Shown here one piece after another: positions 41,741 to 50,912 of a stretch of 64,000 bases of DNA. Within the stretch, counting starts at the first letter, position 1, and each line of letters opens with the position of its first letter. Source of the DNA: JAUASW01 sp036880965 (GTDB taxonomy: Bacteria; Pseudomonadota; Gammaproteobacteria; Burkholderiales; Burkholderiaceae_C). Below the pieces are notes generated by a model. It had not been told where the DNA came from, did no database searches, and saw only the letters and a list, made by a program, of their open reading frames with translations. The stretch covers positions 248,001-312,000 of the forward strand of contig NZ_JBAJMV010000005.1 in assembly GCF_036880965.1 (NCBI RefSeq), given 5' to 3'. Position numbers and translations under genes: made by a program.

Positions 41741-42658
41741 TCAGCCGTCCACCACCGTGGTCTGACGGATGAAGTCCGCGATGGCCTGGGCCAGTTCGGG
41801 GCCCTTGTCTTCCTGCAGAAAGTGCCCCGCGCCGCGCGTGATGGCGTGCGGCTGCCCCTGGGCCCCGGGCACCAGGCGCTGGAACAGCTTCTCGCCGCCC
41901 CGCGTGATCGGGTCGCGGCTGCTGAAGAGGGTCAGAAAGGGCTTGTCCCAGCGCTTCAGCACCGCCCAGGCCTGCTCGTTGGCGGCGCGCTCGGGGTCGT
42001 TCGGCGTGGTCGGCACAAAGCCCGGGAACAGGCGCGCCGCGAGGCGGTAGCGCCGGCCGGGGAAGGGCGCGTCATAGGCCGCGATCTCGGCCGGGCTGAG
42101 CTTGGCCACGCAGCCGCTGTCGACGATGCGCCCGATCGGGAACCAGGGGCTCCAGCGTGCGAACGCGCGCCAGAGCTTGAAGGCACGCGGCACCGGCACC
42201 GTGCCGGTGGGCAGGCCGCCATTGGCCAGCACGGCGCGGGCGAAGCGGTCCGGGTGGGTGGTGAGCATGCGCAGGCCGATCAGCGAGCCCCAGTCCTGGC
42301 AGAACAGCGTGAGCCCGCGCAGGTCCATCGCCAGCAGCCAGTCGCACATCCAGCGCACATGCTGGGCATAGGAATAGACCTGGCGCTCGGTCGGCTTGTC
42401 GGAACGGCCGAAGCCGATCAGGTCGGGCACGATGACGCGATGGCCGGCGGCCACGAGGCCCGGGATCATCTTGCGGTACAGGTAGGACCAGGTCGGCTCG
42501 CCATGCATCAGCAAGACCGGCGCGCCATCACGCGGGCCTTCGTCGATGTAGGCATAGCGCAGGCCGTCGATCTCGAGGTAGTGCGGCTCGTAGGGGAAGT
42601 CGGGCAACTGGGCAAAGCAGGCCTCGGGGGTGCGCAGCACCTGCAAGGGACGCGTCAT
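41741..42658 (-). CDS. haloalkane dehalogenase (DhmA/DhlA-like)
   Basis: Protein of 305 aa of the haloalkane dehalogenase branch. MHGEPTWSYLYRKMIPGL carries the oxyanion/halide-side Glu54 and Trp57; nucleophile Asp122 and halide Trp123 lie in CQDWGS; the base is His279 in GAGHFLQED. It would hydrolyse halides to alcohols. It is last of a seven-gene minus-strand operon with a sulfatase and SDR. Some family members are epoxide or ester hydrolases, so activity on halides should be tested. Confidence 0.85.
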   Translation of the reverse strand: MTRPLQVLRTPEACFAQLPDFPYEPHYLEIDGLRYAYIDEGPRDGAPVLLMHGEPTWSYLYRKMIPGLVAAGHRVIVPDLIGFGRSDKPTERQVYSYAQHVRWMCDWLLAMDLRGLTLFCQDWGSLIGLRMLTTHPDRFARAVLANGGLPTGTVPVPRAFKLWRAFARWSPWFPIGRIVDSGCVAKLSPAEIAAYDAPFPGRRYRLAARLFPGFVPTTPNDPERAANEQAWAVLKRWDKPFLTLFSSRDPITRGGEKLFQRLVPGAQGQPHAITRGAGHFLQEDKGPELAQAIADFIRQTTVVDG

Positions 42659-42673
42659 GGGAATCTCCTAAAT

Positions 42674-43750
42674 TCAGAAGCGACGCTGGTGCCGGATCTC
42701 GGGGCTGCTGGCCGGCAGGCTCACAAGATCACCATCGATGCCCACACGCAGCGGGCCGGTGTAGATCTCGCCGGCTCGCCCGAGGAAGGCGGCCTCCATG
42801 CCGGGCAAGGGCAGCGGCGGCGCGATGTGGTTGAGCAGCAGGTAGCGCACCTGGGCATCGCGCGCCACCTCGGCCGCTTGCTCGGGCGAGCTGTGGTAGT
42901 CCACGATGTCGGCCATCAGCTTCTTCACGTTGGGCCGGCCGGCCTTGGCGGCGGCCTCGCCGATCAGGCCGACCATGGGCGCGGCCAGGGCCTCGTGCAC
43001 CAGCAGGTCCACGCCCCGGGCCTCGCGCGTGACCGCGGCCGACTTCTTGGTGTCGCCGCTGATCACCACGCTGCGGTCCTTGTAGCGGATGCGGTAGCCC
43101 ACGGCCGGATGCACCGGCGCATGATCCACGGCGAACGCGGCGATCTCCAGATCGCCTTCCTTCAGCAGCACCAGCGGCCCGTTCTGCGGCACGGTGAAGG
43201 CCCGGGCCTCGCCGCCAAAACCGCCAGGCGGCAGCGTGGCCTCGCCGTGGTGGGCGATGCGGTAGCCGCTGTCGGCGCGGTAGGCCTGGCGCAGGCCGTC
43301 CACCACGTCCTGCACGCCCTCGGGGCCGTAGACCGGCGCTGGCTTGGCATTGCCGGTCGAGACCCAGCGCTGCAGCAGCAGCTCGCCCAGGCCGTCAAGG
43401 TGGTCCGAATGGAAATGCGTGAGGAAGATCGCCTCGATGCGGCCATGGGCCAGGCCGAAGCGCCCCAGGTTGCGCACGGAAGTGTTGCCGGCGTCGAAGA
43501 CGAAGGCATGCGGCCCGGCGATGACCAGGGTGCAGGGGCCGCCGCGCTTGTCGTCGGAGAAGGGCGATCCGGCGCCGCACAGTCCCACATGCAGGCCATC
43601 GGGCAGCTCGCGCAACGGGTCGGCGGCCAGGTGGGCCGTGGCCACGCGGCTGGCGATGGCCAGGCTCAGCGGCGCGCGGTAGACATAGGCCAGGGCCAGG
43701 CCCAGCGCGGCCAGCAGGCCCAGACCCAGGGCAAGTTTCTTCAGCTTCAT
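42674..43750 (-). CDS. exported MBL-fold metallo-hydrolase
   Basis: Protein of 358 aa. An N-terminal signal anchor (about residues 3-26) precedes a metallo-beta-lactamase domain with HFHSDHLDGLGEL (His/Asp ligands), a DAGN start, VISGDTKKS and a C-terminal LLNHIAPP His. It resembles the RNase Z/arylsulfatase-like hydrolases of MBL fold, including those that act on alkyl sulfates or lactones. The operon partners suggest an envelope ester or sulfate hydrolase. ATG 43750 is used (MKLKKLAL). Confidence 0.82.
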   Translation of the reverse strand: MKLKKLALGLGLLAALGLALAYVYRAPLSLAIASRVATAHLAADPLRELPDGLHVGLCGAGSPFSDDKRGGPCTLVIAGPHAFVFDAGNTSVRNLGRFGLAHGRIEAIFLTHFHSDHLDGLGELLLQRWVSTGNAKPAPVYGPEGVQDVVDGLRQAYRADSGYRIAHHGEATLPPGGFGGEARAFTVPQNGPLVLLKEGDLEIAAFAVDHAPVHPAVGYRIRYKDRSVVISGDTKKSAAVTREARGVDLLVHEALAAPMVGLIGEAAAKAGRPNVKKLMADIVDYHSSPEQAAEVARDAQVRYLLLNHIAPPLPLPGMEAAFLGRAGEIYTGPLRVGIDGDLVSLPASSPEIRHQRRF

Positions 43751-43774
43751 CGAAGGCTCCCGATTCAAGGCGGA

Positions 43775-44569
43775 TCAAACGCCGAAGATGCGCGCCAGCT
43801 GCACCCCGAGGCCCTGCCACCAGGGCGAGACGTAGCGCAGGCGCGGGCGCTTGGCTTGCGCGGCAAGGACGATCTTGGCCACGATGCCGTCGCTGCTGCG
43901 CGCCTCCAGCAGCCGGAACACGCGGGTCTCCTCGGCCCGCAGTTGCTCCACCTGGCCGGCGAAGTAGGAGCTCTGCTGCATCCAGGCGTACTTGCGCTCG
44001 GTCATGCGCTGGTTGAAGCCGGTGTGGATCGCGCCTGGCTCGATCAGCGCCACCTGCACGCCGCATCGGAGCCGGTCGAGCTCGGCCCGCAGTCCGGCGG
44101 CGCCGGCCGACAACGCGAACTTGCTCATCGAATACGGCATCAGAAAGGGCATGGGCACGCGGCCGGCGATGGAGCTGACGAACAGCACCGTGCCCGAGCG
44201 GCGCGCGATCATGCCGGCCAGCGCAACCTGGCTGAGGGCCAGGGTCGAAAAGAGATTGACCTCGAAGGTCTGACGTATGCGCTGCACATCCACCTCGGCG
44301 AGCGAGCCGGATTCGCCCACGCCGGCGTTGTTGATCAGCACGTCCAGCGGCTCGTCGCGCAGGCTTTCGCGGTCGGCCGGGTCGGTGATGTCGAGCTTGC
44401 GCACCTGCAGTCGCTGGCCCCGGCGCTCGCTCTCGGCGCGCAAGGCCGTGGCCTGGGCCTCGTCGGCGGTGGTGGCGATCACGCGGTGGCCGCGTGCCGC
44501 AAGTGCAAACGCCGCGTCGCGGCCGATGCCGCTGCCCGCGCCGGTGATGAGGATGGTCTTGGCTTTCAT
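43775..44569 (-). CDS. short-chain dehydrogenase/reductase
   Basis: Protein of 264 aa. TGAGSGIGRDAA (9-20), NNAGVG (80-85), SSIAG (132-136) and Tyr146/Lys150 in PYSMSKFAL are canonical SDR motifs. Cytoplasmic and NAD(P)-dependent. The ATG overlaps the stop of the upstream beta-propeller gene by four bases. It likely oxidises the alcohol produced by a neighbouring sulfatase or dehalogenase; that role is inference. Confidence 0.88.
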   Translation of the reverse strand: MKAKTILITGAGSGIGRDAAFALAARGHRVIATTADEAQATALRAESERRGQRLQVRKLDITDPADRESLRDEPLDVLINNAGVGESGSLAEVDVQRIRQTFEVNLFSTLALSQVALAGMIARRSGTVLFVSSIAGRVPMPFLMPYSMSKFALSAGAAGLRAELDRLRCGVQVALIEPGAIHTGFNQRMTERKYAWMQQSSYFAGQVEQLRAEETRVFRLLEARSSDGIVAKIVLAAQAKRPRLRYVSPWWQGLGVQLARIFGV

Positions 44570-45813
44570 TGCACATGCACCCGGGTGAGGCGGTCCATCG
44601 AGGACCAGTAGAAATCGCGCCCGAAGCCGCTGCTCGGGAATACCACGCCCTGCATGTGGCCGGCGGTGCGCACCCGGCCGAGCTCGGCACCCGTCTCGAT
44701 GGCAAGCACCACGACCGACTCGCGCAGGCCCCGGTGGTCGTTGACCACCAGCTCGCCGGTGTCGGGGTACAGGATCATGTGGCTGGCCGCACCGAAGGGC
44801 TGGCGCTGCCAGAGCGGGGCCAGGTCGGCCAGTGCCTCGCCATAGCGCCAGGCGCGCAGCACTGCATTGGCCGAGTCGTAGGCGACGACGATGCGCCGGC
44901 GCGGGTCCAGCAGCGGTGGGTTGGTGATGGCGCCGCGCGGCAGGCCGCTGACCTCCAGGGCCTGCACCGAGCCGTCGCGCAGCGACACGCGGATCAGGCG
45001 GTTGGCGCCGGCGCTGCGTGCGGCACCGGTCATGCGCACCAGGTAGCGGTGGCGGCCGTTGTCCATCAGCCAGGCCTGGTCACCGTCGATCACCAGGTCC
45101 CAGCCATGGCTGTTGGGGCTGCCGGCCAGGTAGTCGGGTTGCCAGCCGGAGTCCAACTGCAGTTGGCGAGACGCGTCATCCCAGTGGTAGCGGTAGAGAT
45201 GACGCAGCCCCACCACGTAGACGGTGTTGCCCACGGCACTGAGCCTGGCAACAGATGGCTCGGGCAGGTCCACGTCGGCCGCGGCGCTGGCCAATTGCTC
45301 GTCCAGCACGCTCAGGCGCGCCGGGGTGCGTTCGGACAGGTTCTTGGTGACGATCAGGCCGTTGTCCAGGATCACGAAGGAGTTGTAGGGCTCGGCCACC
45401 GGCAGCTCGCAACTGGCCATCAGCTGGCAGTCGCTGTCCAGCCGGTGCCCATGCCGGCCATAGACCACGTAGAGCGAGCCGTTGCGGTGCACGGCCAGGC
45501 CGCCCGGCCACATGGGTCCGCCGCGCAGTCGGGGTGAGCACCGCAGCGTGCGCAGGCTGACCGGGTCGATGCGCTCCACGCAGGCTGTGGTCGGCAGGCC
45601 GAGGTGCGCGCGCAAGGCCGAATGCGTCAGCAGGAAGACCTCGCCGGGCGCGCCCAGCACGGTCATGGTGCTGAGTTGGGTGCGGCGGCTGGTCTGCGCG
45701 AGGCGCTCGCCGGGCTGCAGCGCGAGGCCCGGTGTGCCATGCGGCGATTGCAGGCGTGCCGGCCCGCCGTCCTCGCCGGGCCAGGGGCTGTCGAAGTAGC
45801 CGGCTGCACTCAT
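44566..45813 (-). CDS. beta-propeller-like protein of unknown function
   Basis: Protein of 415 aa with no recognisable signal peptide or catalytic motif. Repeated strands such as GGLAVHRNGSLYVVYG, NSFVILDNGLIVTKN, VGNTVYVVGLRHLYRY and GELVVNDHRGL, each with Asn-Gly or Asp-Gly turns, suggest a six- or seven-blade beta-propeller of the SMP-30/NHL type. It overlaps the sulfatase stop upstream and the SDR start downstream by four bases each. It could be a lactonase-like or ligand-binding scaffold. Confidence 0.7.
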   Translation of the reverse strand: MSAAGYFDSPWPGEDGGPARLQSPHGTPGLALQPGERLAQTSRRTQLSTMTVLGAPGEVFLLTHSALRAHLGLPTTACVERIDPVSLRTLRCSPRLRGGPMWPGGLAVHRNGSLYVVYGRHGHRLDSDCQLMASCELPVAEPYNSFVILDNGLIVTKNLSERTPARLSVLDEQLASAAADVDLPEPSVARLSAVGNTVYVVGLRHLYRYHWDDASRQLQLDSGWQPDYLAGSPNSHGWDLVIDGDQAWLMDNGRHRYLVRMTGAARSAGANRLIRVSLRDGSVQALEVSGLPRGAITNPPLLDPRRRIVVAYDSANAVLRAWRYGEALADLAPLWQRQPFGAASHMILYPDTGELVVNDHRGLRESVVVLAIETGAELGRVRTAGHMQGVVFPSSGFGRDFYWSSMDRLTRVHVQ

Positions 45814-47600
45814 CGGGCGCGGCGCCGGCGCCAGATCCAGAAGCCCAGTCCGACTCCGATCAGCAGCAGCACGGCGATGACAGGCGCGCGGTAACGCGGG
45901 ATGTAGACCAGGTGGATGGCATTGGTCATCACCTGCTGGCGCGGCTCGTAGTCGGGCGGCATGGGCAGCACGCCGTTGGCCTTGGCATAGGCCTCGTAGT
46001 CGGCCAGCATCTGGCGGAAGACCTCGGGCCGTTGCGCTTTCAGGTCGGTGGTCTCACCGGGGTCGCGGCGGATGTCGTAGAGATGCCATTGGCCGTCGCC
46101 CACCGGCGGGATGTTGCGTATCAGCTTGAGGTCGCCCTTGAACAAGGCCTCGTTGCCGGACAGCTCATAGCCCACCGGCTCGTCGGCCGGATGCACGCGT
46201 TCGACTTCGCCGCGCAGGGCGGGCAGCAGGCTGCGGCCGTGGATGGGCTCGACCGGCTGGCCGCGGTACTGGGTGCCCGGGTGCTGCGTGCCTGCGAGTT
46301 CCAGCAGCGTGGGAACGATGTCGTTGATGTGCGTGAAGCTGTTCTGGACCTTGTCGGCCGGCATGTCGGGCACGCCCGCCACGATCAGCGGCACGCGGAT
46401 GCCGCCTTCGCCGCTGTAGAACTTGTAGGTGGCCAGTGGCGAGGCGGCGGCGCTGCCCCAGCTTGGGCCGATCACGGTGTAGGCGCCCTTGGCCCCGAGG
46501 CTGTCGATGTCGCGCTTGTACTGCCAGTCCAGCCACAGCCGGCCGAGCGGCACCTCGTAGGGGTCGGAAGCTTCCGACCCGTTGTCGGACAGAAACAGGA
46601 AGACCGTGTTGTCGTACTGGCCGGTCTGCTTCAGGTAGTCGACCAGGCGGCCCACATGGTGGTCCATGGCCTCGGCCATGGCCGCATAGACCTCCATGCG
46701 GCGGGCGTCGTAGGCCTGCTGCTGCGGCGTGTTGCTGGCCCAGTCGGCCGTGGTGCTCATGCGCACCATGGCCGTGTCGGGCGGCACCAGGCCGAGCGCG
46801 GCAGCGCGGTCGCGCCGGGCCTGGCGGATCGCGTCCCAGCCGGCGTCGTAGCGGCCCTTGTACTTGTCGATGAAGGCCTTGGGGGCCTGCAGCGGGATGT
46901 GGTTGGCCTGGAAGGCCACGTAGGCGAAGAAGGGCTGCTGCTGGCGCTTGTCGCTGCGGATGTAGTCGATGGCGCGGTCGACGAAATACTCCGACGAGTA
47001 GTAGTCGGCGGGCATCTTGGCGGGCTTGCCGTCTTCGTACCAGTAGACCTGGTCGTTCAGGTCCAGGTAGCGCTTGCCGGTCTCCCAGTTGTCGGAGCCG
47101 CTGTCGCCCTGGATCAGCGAGCGGTCGAAGCCGCGCTGGTCCGGCAGGTTGTAGGGCTCCTTGCCCACATGCCATTTGCCGGCCACATAGGTGCGGTAGC
47201 CGCTGTCGCGCAAGAGCGAGGCCACGGTCACGACCTCGCGCTTGAGCACGCTCAGGTAGCCGGGCTGGCCGAGGTGCTCCAGCGGAATCGCCTCGCGCAT
47301 GTTGCCGACGCCATTGCGGTGGTTGTCCACGCCGGTGAGCAGCATCGAGCGGGTGGGCGAGCAGGAGGCGCTCACATGGAAGTTGGAAAAGCGCATGCCG
47401 CGCCTGGCCAGGGCGTCGAGGTTGGGCGTGGCGATCTCGCCGCCGAAGGCGCCCACGTCGCTGAAGCCCCAGTCGTCGGCCAGGAAGACCACGATATTGG
47501 GCCGGCGAGGTGTATCGGGAGCGGGCGTGGGTGCGGCCCCTGCGAAGCCAACGAGCGCCAGTGCCATGAAGGGAGTCAGTCGGGTCATCGGCTTCAACAT
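45810..47600 (-). CDS. membrane-anchored arylsulfatase-family sulfatase
   Basis: Protein of 596 aa. Signal peptide 1-23, then LADDWGFSDVG (metal Asp42/43) and the canonical formylglycine motif CSPTR with Cys80 (followed by SMLLTG). GKWHVG, FLSDNGSEASD and a late KGDLKLI are further family motifs. A C-terminal helix (about 573-590) with an RRRRAR end should anchor the protein to the inner membrane, facing the periplasm. It needs an FGE for maturation; one is encoded at 52301-53332. ATG 47600 overlaps the upstream stop by one base. Confidence 0.92.
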   Translation of the reverse strand: MLKPMTRLTPFMALALVGFAGAAPTPAPDTPRRPNIVVFLADDWGFSDVGAFGGEIATPNLDALARRGMRFSNFHVSASCSPTRSMLLTGVDNHRNGVGNMREAIPLEHLGQPGYLSVLKREVVTVASLLRDSGYRTYVAGKWHVGKEPYNLPDQRGFDRSLIQGDSGSDNWETGKRYLDLNDQVYWYEDGKPAKMPADYYSSEYFVDRAIDYIRSDKRQQQPFFAYVAFQANHIPLQAPKAFIDKYKGRYDAGWDAIRQARRDRAAALGLVPPDTAMVRMSTTADWASNTPQQQAYDARRMEVYAAMAEAMDHHVGRLVDYLKQTGQYDNTVFLFLSDNGSEASDPYEVPLGRLWLDWQYKRDIDSLGAKGAYTVIGPSWGSAAASPLATYKFYSGEGGIRVPLIVAGVPDMPADKVQNSFTHINDIVPTLLELAGTQHPGTQYRGQPVEPIHGRSLLPALRGEVERVHPADEPVGYELSGNEALFKGDLKLIRNIPPVGDGQWHLYDIRRDPGETTDLKAQRPEVFRQMLADYEAYAKANGVLPMPPDYEPRQQVMTNAIHLVYIPRYRAPVIAVLLLIGVGLGFWIWRRRRAR

Positions 47601-48904
47601 CAGCGGATCGCTTTCGACAACAGGGTCTCGGTCACCGCCCACAAGCGGTCCTGGCCCCAGACGGCGCAGGCCCCCACGCTGAACGAGGGCACGCCCCACA
47701 GGCCCAGCCCGAGCAGGGCCTGGCGATTGGCCTCGGCGGTCTGGCGCCATTGCTCGTCCAGCAGGGCGCGCTGGGCCTGCGCCCAATCGAGGCCGGCACG
47801 CTCCGCGATGCGACGCAGGCCGCTGTCGCTGCCGGCGTCCAGACCCTCGGCCCAGACGCCCTGCATGAAGCTGCTCACATAGGCCTGACCCCGGCCCAGG
47901 CTTTCGGCGAGCGGTATCAGGGCGAGGCCGCGCTCGGTCGGCCGTCCCACCGGGTCATTGATGCGGCCGAAGGGCGTGCCGCGCAGGCGTGCCTCGCGGG
48001 CTGCATCGGCGGCGATGTAGCGGCGCTTCTCGCGCGGCACCGGCAGGCCGCGCATGACCATGGGCAGCACGAAACGCAGGCGCACCGGCGCACCCGTGAG
48101 CCGGCCCAGTTCGAACACCCGCGGCGCCACGATGGCCGAGTAGGGGCTGCGCAGCGAGAAGAAGAGGTCGATGGGTGGGGGCGTGTCCAGGAGGCAGGGG
48201 GCGGCCAGGTCGGGCGCGGGCGGATGCAGGCAGCCCGACACCCCCGGCGCCTGCGCGCCGAGTGCCTGAAGCCGCTGTTCCAGGTGGTGCAGCCGGTCCA
48301 GCCCCCAGTACCACTCGCCGCCATAGAAGAAGGTGGCGCCGAGGTAGTGACCCAGCTGCTGCCGGGTGTGGCCGCCTTCGGCCAGTGCCTGGGCCACGTC
48401 TATCGGCCCGGCTTCCTCGCCAGCCAGGCTGAGGCCGCGCCACAGGGCCTCGCTGCGCTCGCCGGCGCGTTTCATGAAGTCGCCGTGCGCGAGGTCGGCC
48501 GTCAGCTGAGCCTGCACCCGCGCCAAGGTGGCCGCATCGGGCTGGGCGCCGGGGTCCTTGAAGTACAGGCCCAGGTGGGCTGCGAGCAGGGCTGCATCGC
48601 GCCGGCTGTAGGCCACCAGGCGCTCGCGTTCGGGCGCGGCACTGGCGGCGGGAGGTGGGACCAGGTGCGGCACCCAATCGACGCGGTAGCGCGCCGCGAG
48701 CGCCGGCAGTTGCTGGGCTGCCAACGCGCTGTAGGGGTCGTCGACCTGATGGAAGTAGTGCACCTGGTGGGGTGCGCCGCGCGCCAGGCGCCGCCGCTCG
48801 AAGGCCGCCCGGCGAGCGGCCAGCCGCTCGGGCGAGAGCAGGCGCTGGCTGATGGCGGGCATCAGCAGACGCTGGAGGAGCGACGCCATGCCCGAGCGCC
48901 TCAC
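47600..48904 (-). CDS. tandem DSBA / HCCA-isomerase-like protein
   Basis: Protein of 434 aa with two thioredoxin-fold copies of the DSBA/2-hydroxychromene-2-carboxylate isomerase type. Each copy starts with a similar strand: VHYFHQVDDPYSAL (48-61) and IDLFFSLRSPYSAI (245-258). The second ends with the family GVPSFSVG...WGQDRL. There is no CxxC in either active loop (D-D-P-Y and R-S-P-Y instead). These are glutathione-using isomerases in aromatic breakdown; here the substrate is unknown. The start may be GTG 48904 (overlap with the upstream TGA) or ATG 48889. Confidence 0.8.
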   Translation of the reverse strand: MRRSGMASLLQRLLMPAISQRLLSPERLAARRAAFERRRLARGAPHQVHYFHQVDDPYSALAAQQLPALAARYRVDWVPHLVPPPAASAAPERERLVAYSRRDAALLAAHLGLYFKDPGAQPDAATLARVQAQLTADLAHGDFMKRAGERSEALWRGLSLAGEEAGPIDVAQALAEGGHTRQQLGHYLGATFFYGGEWYWGLDRLHHLEQRLQALGAQAPGVSGCLHPPAPDLAAPCLLDTPPPIDLFFSLRSPYSAIVAPRVFELGRLTGAPVRLRFVLPMVMRGLPVPREKRRYIAADAAREARLRGTPFGRINDPVGRPTERGLALIPLAESLGRGQAYVSSFMQGVWAEGLDAGSDSGLRRIAERAGLDWAQAQRALLDEQWRQTAEANRQALLGLGLWGVPSFSVGACAVWGQDRLWAVTETLLSKAIR

Positions 48905-50094
48905 CAGGCCTTGATGAAGCGAAGCTGGGTGGTGCGCGTCACCAGGGTGTTGCGGCCGCCGAAGTTCTGGCTGTAATGCAGGTTGAAGCCCGCTTCCTTG
49001 CCCGGCAGCTTGTAGGACAGGAAAGGGCCCCAGCTGAAGTTGCGGTAGCGGTTGCCGTCGGTCAGGGCGGCGGCGCCGGTACCTGAGTCGTCGCTGAACT
49101 GCTGGATGCCCAGCACGTTCGCGCCGAGGGCCCAGTCACCCATGACCTTGACCGCGCCGAACTCCATGTAGACGTAGTTGCCGCTGAGGTACTGCGTGTC
49201 CTTGTTCTTGGTGTTCAGCCCCACGGAAACCCGGCCCGCCACGGTGACGCCCGAGGTCCAGGATTCGCCCGGCTTGTCGGGGTTGACCGAATAGCTGACC
49301 GCCACGCCGGGGCGCAAGGTGTAGAAATTGCCGAAGCCGGGGTTCGGGCCGCGTGCGGCGTCGTAGCTGCCGGTGGGCAGGAACAGCGAGGCACCTGCCG
49401 CGACCTTCAGATGGCCCTCGTGGTGCACCCAGACCGCCGACAGCTCGGCATCACCGACACCGCTGACCTTGATCGATTGCGCGGCCGATTGAGCCGCCAC
49501 GCCGGCCTGGACCTGGGCGTTGACCACGTCTGCCACCTGGCTGATCGCGCCGCGCAAGGCGGCCGGCAGTGCTGCAGAGGGTGTCGGCGTCACCGTGCCC
49601 AGGGGCTGGGCGGCGATGAAGGTTCGCTCCTGGCTGATCAGCGGCACGTTGATCGCGAAGGCGATGCGGCCGCCGCCATAGGTGCTCTCGGTGAGATAGC
49701 CACCCAGCAGGTTGACCTGGTTCTGGCGCTGGCTGAAGTCGACGGTGCCGGTGGGCACCGACAGCGAATAGACACCGTCGCCGACGGCGCCCTTGGTCGG
49801 GCCGCTGAGGGGAAGCGGCACGGTGCGGGCCGGCACGCCGATGCGGTTGCCCTGGCCGTCGACCACCTTGTAGATGTCGGCCACGCTCAGCACGACGGTA
49901 CCGAAGAAGCCTGGGTTGTCGGCCGGCGTGGCCATCTCGCCGCCGAAAGCGCCGACGGGCGACTGCCGCAGCTTGTAGCCCTCGCTGGCCAGTGCCTGGG
50001 TGGCAAGGCCGGTGGCAGAGAGCGCCAGCGCCGTGGCGGCAAGGCCGCGCAGCGGCGAGGGCGGGAGTTGCGGTGTGCGTCGGGTCATGGCCAT
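48901..50094 (-). CDS. outer-membrane-channel-like protein, SphA/MetA-pathway transporter family
   Basis: Protein of 397 aa with a signal peptide (about 1-36, ending ALASEG). The conserved N-terminus with GAFGGEMATPADNPG and repeated beta-hairpins such as VTVAGRVSVGLNTKNKDTQYLSGNYVYMEFGAV, ending with aromatic FIKAW, matches the SphA / 'phenol MetA pathway transporter' barrels that admit hydrophobic compounds. ATG 50094 has AGGAGA immediately upstream. It opens the operon that runs to 41741. Confidence 0.82.
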   Translation of the reverse strand: MAMTRRTPQLPPSPLRGLAATALALSATGLATQALASEGYKLRQSPVGAFGGEMATPADNPGFFGTVVLSVADIYKVVDGQGNRIGVPARTVPLPLSGPTKGAVGDGVYSLSVPTGTVDFSQRQNQVNLLGGYLTESTYGGGRIAFAINVPLISQERTFIAAQPLGTVTPTPSAALPAALRGAISQVADVVNAQVQAGVAAQSAAQSIKVSGVGDAELSAVWVHHEGHLKVAAGASLFLPTGSYDAARGPNPGFGNFYTLRPGVAVSYSVNPDKPGESWTSGVTVAGRVSVGLNTKNKDTQYLSGNYVYMEFGAVKVMGDWALGANVLGIQQFSDDSGTGAAALTDGNRYRNFSWGPFLSYKLPGKEAGFNLHYSQNFGGRNTLVTRTTQLRFIKAW

Positions 50095-50123
50095 GTCTCC
50101 TGGGTTTGTCTGGCTGGAAGATG

Positions 50124-50136
50124 GCTGTTCAACAGC
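50124..50136. promoter_or_regulatory. candidate operator palindrome between TetR gene and SphA operon
   Basis: A perfect 13-base palindrome GCTGTT-C-AACAGC lies in the 145-base divergent gap. A second imperfect symmetry, ACAC-TT-GTGT, follows at 50150-50159. Either could bind the TetR regulator encoded at 50240; no footprint can be inferred. Confidence 0.4.
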
Positions 50137-50239
50137 TCTGATTCTCCATACACTTGTGTCTTGACGAGACGAATGTAGCGGATCAACCCCGTCCCGTCTG
50201 CACAGGGAAAACGCGGGCACCGGGGCCTGCTGCGACACA

Positions 50240-50893
50240 ATGCCTGCCGCCATGAACACCAGCACGCCGCCCAAGAAGACGCCCAGGAAGAGTCCCCGCC
50301 CCAGCAAGACCGAGTCGGCACGCCTGGGGCGCGACGACTGGCTCAATGCCGCCTACGAGGCCGTCGTGGAAGGCGGCTTCGACCAGGTGCGCGTGCTGCT
50401 GATCGCCGACAAGCTCGGTGTCACGCGCGGCAGCTTCTACTGGCATTTCACCGACCATGCGGACCTGGTCACCTCGCTGTGCAAGCAATGGTGCGAGCGC
50501 GAAATCGCCGATGACCGCCGCCTGCAGGCACATGCCAGCGACGACCCGGTCGCCGACCTGGTGCATGTGCTGGACGAAGCCCTGTCGCGCGGTGGCGTGG
50601 ACCTCAAGAACATGCGCTTCGAGCTCGCGCTGCGCGGTCTGGGTCGGCGCGACCCGGCCGTGGCCAAGCTGCTCGTGGCAGTGGACGAGGCGCGCATGGC
50701 CGTGTTCATCGAGAAGTTCCAGCGCCTCACCGGAGACGAGAAGACGGCCACCGAGCTCTCGGTGCTGTTCTACCTGGCGGTCACCGGCGGCGTGCAGGCG
50801 CTGGCGCGGCCTTCCAGCAATGCCAGCATTGCCGCCTTCATCCGCAACCTGATTGCCGACTACCTGATCCGCAAGCAGGCGCCGGCCGCCTGA
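50240..50893 (+). CDS. TetR family regulator of the sulfatase operon
   Basis: Protein of 217 aa. A Lys/Pro-rich N-terminal extension (about 1-30) precedes the TetR helix-turn-helix (VLLIADKLGVTRGSFYWHFTDHADL, about 52-76) and a helical ligand domain. ATG 50240 is the first in frame; ATG 50252 is possible. It is divergent from the SphA operon and converges on the DUF1254 gene, so it likely represses the SphA operon; this is inference. Confidence 0.85.
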   Translation: MPAAMNTSTPPKKTPRKSPRPSKTESARLGRDDWLNAAYEAVVEGGFDQVRVLLIADKLGVTRGSFYWHFTDHADLVTSLCKQWCEREIADDRRLQAHASDDPVADLVHVLDEALSRGGVDLKNMRFELALRGLGRRDPAVAKLLVAVDEARMAVFIEKFQRLTGDEKTATELSVLFYLAVTGGVQALARPSSNASIAAFIRNLIADYLIRKQAPAA

Positions 50894-50912
50894 CCCTGCC
50901 TGGCTTGCCGGC

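Noticed and set aside
41822..44611. Plus-strand frame of 929 codons opposite the dehalogenase, MBL and SDR genes.
   Set aside because: Antisense to genes with clear catalytic motifs; no motif or start signal of its own.
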